This document shows, one piece after another, positions 61,109 through 64,000 of a DNA stretch of 64,000 nt. A model generated the notes under the pieces. It made no database searches. It saw only the letters and a program-made list of their open reading frames with translations, and was not told where the DNA came from. How positions within the stretch are numbered: the stretch's first letter is position 1; every line of letters begins with the position of its first letter. Source of the DNA: JAYPHU01 sp038127535 (GTDB lineage Bacteria; Pseudomonadota; Alphaproteobacteria; Rhodospirillales; UBA2165); assembly GCA_038127535.1 (NCBI GenBank), contig JAYPHU010000017.1:1-64000 (forward strand). Reading direction: 5' to 3'. Position numbers and translations under genes: made by a program.

Positions 61109-61858
61109 ATGAAAGTATTAGTCGCCGTTAAGCGAGTCATCGACTATAACGTCAAAATTCGGGTTAAAAGCGACGAAACCGGCGTTGAAACCGCGAACGC
61201 GAAAATGTCCATGAACCCGTTCGACGAAATTGCCGTCGAGGAAGGGGTTCAGATGCGGGAAGCCGGCACGGCCGACGACCTGATCGCGCTCTCCATCGGC
61301 CCGCAACAGGCGCAGGAAACCATCCGCACGGCCTTGGCCATGGGCGCGGACCGGGGCATTCACATTCAAAGCGATGACGAGATCGAACCGCTGGCCGTCG
61401 CCAAGCTGATGAAAGCCGTTGTCGATAAGGAATCGCCGGACCTGATCATCGTCGGCAAACAGGCTATTGATGACGACAGCAACCAGACCGGCCAGATGCT
61501 GGCCGCCCTACTGGGCTGGCCTCAGGCAACTTTTGCCTCAAAAATTGAGATGGCCGATGGCGGGATGACCGTCATCCGCGAAATCGATGGTGGCCTTGAG
61601 ACCATCAATGTCAACTTGCCCGCCGTTGTCAGCACGGACTTGCGATTGAACACGCCACGCTATGCGTCCCTGCCCAATATCATGAAGGCGAAAAAGAAAC
61701 CCATCGACACGATGTCGCCGGCCGATCTGAGCGTTGACGTAAGCCCACGGCTGACCACATTGAAGGTGGTTGATCCGCCGAAGCGGGAAGCCGGCGTCAT
61801 CGTGGAAAGCGTCGAGGAGCTGGTCGATAAGCTCCGCAACGAAGCAAAGGTGATCTAA
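61109..61858 (+). CDS. etfB: Electron transfer flavoprotein, beta subunit
   Basis: This 249-aa subunit shows MKVLVAVKRVIDYNVKIRVK, SMNPFDEIAVEEGVQMRE, LSIGPQQAQETIRTALAMGADRGIHI, and LIIVGKQAIDDDSNQTGQMLAALLGWPQATFAS, the AMP-binding signature. With EtfA it accepts electrons from acyl-CoA dehydrogenases and passes them to ETF-ubiquinone oxidoreductase. The stop TAA shares its last base with the etfA ATG. Confidence 0.96.
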   Translation: MKVLVAVKRVIDYNVKIRVKSDETGVETANAKMSMNPFDEIAVEEGVQMREAGTADDLIALSIGPQQAQETIRTALAMGADRGIHIQSDDEIEPLAVAKLMKAVVDKESPDLIIVGKQAIDDDSNQTGQMLAALLGWPQATFASKIEMADGGMTVIREIDGGLETINVNLPAVVSTDLRLNTPRYASLPNIMKAKKKPIDTMSPADLSVDVSPRLTTLKVVDPPKREAGVIVESVEELVDKLRNEAKVI

Positions 61859-62787
61859 TGACCGTTCTTGTTATTGCAGATCACGACAACAACGCCCTGA
61901 AGGGCGCGGTCATGAACACGGTGACCGCTGCCGCCGCACTGGGCGACGTTCATGTGCTGGTCGCGGGCAAAGACTGCAGCGCCGCCGCTGATCAGGCCGC
62001 CGCGCTGACCGGTGTCGCCAAAGTACTGGTTGCCGACGCGGACATTTACACCAACGCCCTAGCCGAGACCATCACGCCGCTGGCCCTGTCTATCGCCGGC
62101 GACTACAGCCATATCCTGCTGCCGGCCACGACCTTCGGGAAAAACGCCGCACCCCGGATCGCTGCGCTCTTGGATACGCAGCAACTCTCTGACATTTCAG
62201 GCGTCGTCGACGCTGATACGTTTGAACGGCCGATCTATGCCGGCAACGCCATCGCCACGGTGAAGTCAGCGGACCCGGTCAAAGTGATCACTGTGCGCGG
62301 AACTGCCTTTGACGCCGCCCAGCCTGGTGGCAGTGCCGGAATCAACCCCATTGATGATGCGGGCGATCCGGGCCTGTCGCGGTTCATCGGCACTGAGCTG
62401 ACCAAATCCGACCGGCCGGAACTGACCGCCGCCAAGGTGATCATCTCCGGCGGACGCGGTATGCAGAGCGGCGATAATTTTGTACTGCTCGAAAAAGTCG
62501 CCGATATTCTGGGCGCAGCTGTCGGCGCCTCGCGCGCGGCCGTTGATTCCGGCTTTGTGTCCAACGACTATCAGGTTGGCCAAACCGGCAAAATCGTCGC
62601 CCCTGATCTCTATATTGCCGTGGGCATTTCCGGCGCTATTCAACACCTCGCCGGCATGAAAGACAGTAAAGTCATCGTCGCCATCAACAAAGACGAAGAA
62701 GCCCCGATATTCCAGGTTGCGGATTACGGACTGGTCGCTGACCTGTTTACCGCCGTGCCTGAACTTGAAACCGAACTCAATAAATAG
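61858..62787 (+). CDS. etfA: Electron transfer flavoprotein, alpha subunit
   Basis: This 309-aa FAD-binding subunit has an N-terminal domain with THILLPATTFGKN-type SHILLPATTFGKNAAPRIAA. The C-terminal FAD domain (about 190-305) shows VIISGGRGMQSGDNF, GAAVGASRAAVDSGFVSNDYQVGQTGKIVAPDLYIAVGISGAIQHLAGM and NKDEEAPIFQVADYGLVADLF. It is coupled to etfB and followed nine bases later by the 3-hydroxyacyl-CoA dehydrogenase. Confidence 0.96.
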   Translation: MTVLVIADHDNNALKGAVMNTVTAAAALGDVHVLVAGKDCSAAADQAAALTGVAKVLVADADIYTNALAETITPLALSIAGDYSHILLPATTFGKNAAPRIAALLDTQQLSDISGVVDADTFERPIYAGNAIATVKSADPVKVITVRGTAFDAAQPGGSAGINPIDDAGDPGLSRFIGTELTKSDRPELTAAKVIISGGRGMQSGDNFVLLEKVADILGAAVGASRAAVDSGFVSNDYQVGQTGKIVAPDLYIAVGISGAIQHLAGMKDSKVIVAINKDEEAPIFQVADYGLVADLFTAVPELETELNK

Positions 62788-62796
62788 AAGGATCCG

Positions 62797-63729
62797 TTGA
62801 AACCAATGGACACACACCTCCCCAACGACACTCTCGGTAAAGCTGAAATCACAACAACAATTTCCAAAGTAGGCGTCATCGGCGCCGGCCAGATGGGTGG
62901 CGGCATTGCCCACGTCTGCGCGACTTCTGGTTTTGATGTAACCATTTTGGACGTTTCGGAAGATGTCCTCTCGGCATCCCTGAGCACGATCAACAAGAAC
63001 CTCGAACGCCTGGCGAAGCGCGGCAAACTGTCCGACGATCAGGTCAAGGAAGCTCTGGCACACCTCACAACCACGACCGACTACGCCTCGCTAGGTGAGT
63101 GTGATCTGGTGATCGAAGCGGCCACGGAAAATGAATCCGTCAAGGAAGCGATTTACGAACAGACGTGTCCGGTTCTGAACCCGGGCGCGATCCTGGCCTC
63201 CAACACGTCGTCGATTTCCATTACCCGGCTGGCGGCCAAAACGGACCGGCCCGGACAGTTTATCGGCGTCCACTTCATGAACCCGGCGCCGTTGATGGAA
63301 CTGATCGAATTGATTAGCGGCATCGCCACCGAGCCCGGTGTCTATACCGTCATCGAGGAATTCGTCCGGAAGCTTGGCAAGACGCCGGTGAGCTCCGAAG
63401 ACTTCCCGGCCTTTATTGTCAACCGTATCCTGCTGCCGATGATCAACGAAGCGGTCTATACGCTGTATGAAGGCGTGGGCAGCGTTGAGGCCATCGACAC
63501 GTCCATGAAGCTGGGCGCGCACCATCCGATGGGGCCGCTGGAACTCGCCGACTTTATCGGCCTGGACACCTGCCTGTCGGTGATGCAGGTGCTGCACGAT
63601 GGCCTGGCGGATACCAAGTACCGCCCCTGTCCGTTGCTGGTGAAATATGTGGAAGCCGGCTGGCTTGGCCGCAAGGCGGGCCGTGGGTTCTATGACTATT
63701 CGGGCGACGAGCCAAAGCCTACTCGATAA
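62797..63729 (+). CDS. hbd: 3-hydroxybutyryl-CoA dehydrogenase
   Basis: This 310-aa NAD-dependent enzyme oxidises 3-hydroxyacyl-CoA or works in reverse. The Rossmann motif is KVGVIGAGQMGGGIAHV near 24-40, followed by DLVIEAATENESVKE, ASNTSSISIT with the catalytic Ser, and GVHFMNPAPLMELIELI with the catalytic His. The C-terminal domain reads MGPLELADFIGLDTCL and GRKAGRGFYDYS. TTG at 62797 has GAAGGA four bases before it; ATG at 62806 is the alternative. It is in the etf operon, fitting short-chain fatty-acid or PHB metabolism. Confidence 0.94.
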   Translation: MKPMDTHLPNDTLGKAEITTTISKVGVIGAGQMGGGIAHVCATSGFDVTILDVSEDVLSASLSTINKNLERLAKRGKLSDDQVKEALAHLTTTTDYASLGECDLVIEAATENESVKEAIYEQTCPVLNPGAILASNTSSISITRLAAKTDRPGQFIGVHFMNPAPLMELIELISGIATEPGVYTVIEEFVRKLGKTPVSSEDFPAFIVNRILLPMINEAVYTLYEGVGSVEAIDTSMKLGAHHPMGPLELADFIGLDTCLSVMQVLHDGLADTKYRPCPLLVKYVEAGWLGRKAGRGFYDYSGDEPKPTR

Positions 63730-63751
63730 AGCCTATTCGTGATTTAGGAAG

Positions 63752-63789
63752 CCGGGCGCGGGGTTGTCTCCGACGCCCGGTTTTCTTTT
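63752..63789 (+). terminator. Rho-independent terminator after hbd
   Basis: CCGGGCG (63752-63758), a 15-base loop, CGCCCGG (63774-63780), then TTTTCTTTT. A strong GC stem and U-rich tail close the etfBA-hbd operon. Confidence 0.85.
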
Positions 63790-63793
63790 GTGC

Positions 63794-64000
63794 TTAGTGC
63801 AGCTCGGCGCGGAGCTGCTGACGCAGCATGTCGATGGGGACCAGCTTGCCCTCGACGTCGAGATGCCAGAACTGCCAGCCGTTGCACGCCGGCGCCTCCT
63901 GCACGGCAGCGCCCACCTGGTGGATCGAGCCGCGATGGTCCGAGCTGATGATCGAACCGTCGGCCCGCACTTTAGCCGAGTGCCGCTTGCGATGGTCAAA
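63794..64000 (-). CDS. ccrM: CcrM-type adenine DNA methyltransferase, C-terminal end (partial)
   Basis: Only the last 68 residues are inside the window. They read KVRADGSIISSDHRGSIHQV, then QEAPACNGWQFWH, DVEGKLVPIDMLRQQLRAELH and TAA. The CNGWxxWH and PID-LR pattern is the C-terminal RAMA-like domain of CcrM, the cell-cycle-regulated GANTC methylase of alphaproteobacteria. The catalytic domain lies beyond the window edge. Confidence 0.85.
   Translation of the reverse strand, partial: FDHRKRHSAKVRADGSIISSDHRGSIHQVGAAVQEAPACNGWQFWHLDVEGKLVPIDMLRQQLRAELH

Noticed and set aside
63733..63999. 88-codon open frame on the minus strand at the right edge
   Set aside because: Its sequence is low-complexity Arg/Ser-rich and overlaps the CcrM C-terminus, which is recognisable in a different frame.
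1..64000. CRISPR arrays, insertion sequences, prophage or integrase genes
   Set aside because: I saw no regularly spaced repeats, transposase, integrase or phage structural genes. The only exact long repeats are the two 55-bp assembly duplications.

Overview
The window looks like part of an alphaproteobacterial chromosome, probably a Rhodospirillales-like lineage and possibly a metagenome-derived scaffold. The evidence is GC-rich coding sequence, the conserved order rplU-rpmA-obgE-proB-proA-nadD-rsfS-rlmH-gpmI-envC-ctpA-(polysaccharide deacetylase)-rppH, the order ftsE-ftsX-ydcF-plsC, the pairing of argH with a tiny lipoprotein and lysA, and a CcrM-type DNA methylase at the right edge. Three 100-N gaps are present. 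Two of them (5689-5788 and 11799-11898) are flanked by the same exact 55-bp sequence on both sides, so they are unmerged contig overlaps and not missing sequence. The first gap (2388-2487) has no such overlap and does hide sequence.

Region 1 (1-14.4 kb) is accessory and catabolic. It holds tRNA-Ser, a MarR regulator overlapping a benzoate/2-aminobenzoate-type CoA ligase, two carboxymuconolactone-decarboxylase (CMD/AhpD-like) genes, an arylformamidase-like hydrolase, motA-motB, a RidA protein, an SDR, a fumarylacetoacetase-family enzyme, and a translationally coupled trio: a CHM isomerase, a LigA-like subunit and a LigB-like class III extradiol dioxygenase. An MFS transporter, a broken FkbM methyltransferase gene and a ThDP enzyme follow. 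Together the CoA ligase, ring-cleavage and FAH-family genes suggest degradation of an aromatic, perhaps amino-substituted, compound. No complete known pathway is present.

The most notable feature is the second CMD gene (2998-3645, minus strand). An in-frame TGA replaces the second Cys of a Cys-Asn-Tyr-Cys redox motif. It is followed at once by a near-perfect 13-bp hairpin with a GGC apical loop starting 21 nt after the TGA. This fits the bacterial SECIS model, so the gene is best read as a 215-aa selenoprotein with a CxxU motif and not as a pseudogene.

Region 2 (14.4-30.2 kb) is core: ribosomal proteins L21/L27, ObgE, proline synthesis, NAD synthesis, ribosome silencing and 23S rRNA methylation, glycolysis, cell-wall hydrolase activation, periplasmic proteases, mRNA decapping, and a two-subunit 2-oxoglutarate:ferredoxin oxidoreductase (korA-korB). 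Four consecutive inverted repeats fill the rplU-rpmA gap.

Region 3 (30.3-45.5 kb) mixes a secreted formylglycine-generating-enzyme-like protein, a decayed XRE regulator gene, a cupin, methyltransferases, metX-metW (minus) divergent from hisC-tyrA, a DUF2125 protein, an EamA transporter, ChaC, a second CoA ligase-MarR pair, a small lipoprotein, an untracked 54-aa basic protein, an aminopeptidase P and an unknown protein.

Region 4 (45.5-64 kb) has a TlpA-like thioredoxin divergent from argH-lptM-lysA, a DUF4175/TIGR02302 membrane protein, a methyltransferase, a DUF3426 zinc-ribbon protein divergent from ftsE-ftsX-ydcF-plsC, a B12-dependent ribonucleotide reductase, small unknown genes, a twin-TM protein with a cobalamin adenosyltransferase, etfB-etfA-hbd, and the C-terminus of CcrM. 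The adenosyltransferase plausibly supplies the cofactor used by the nearby reductase.
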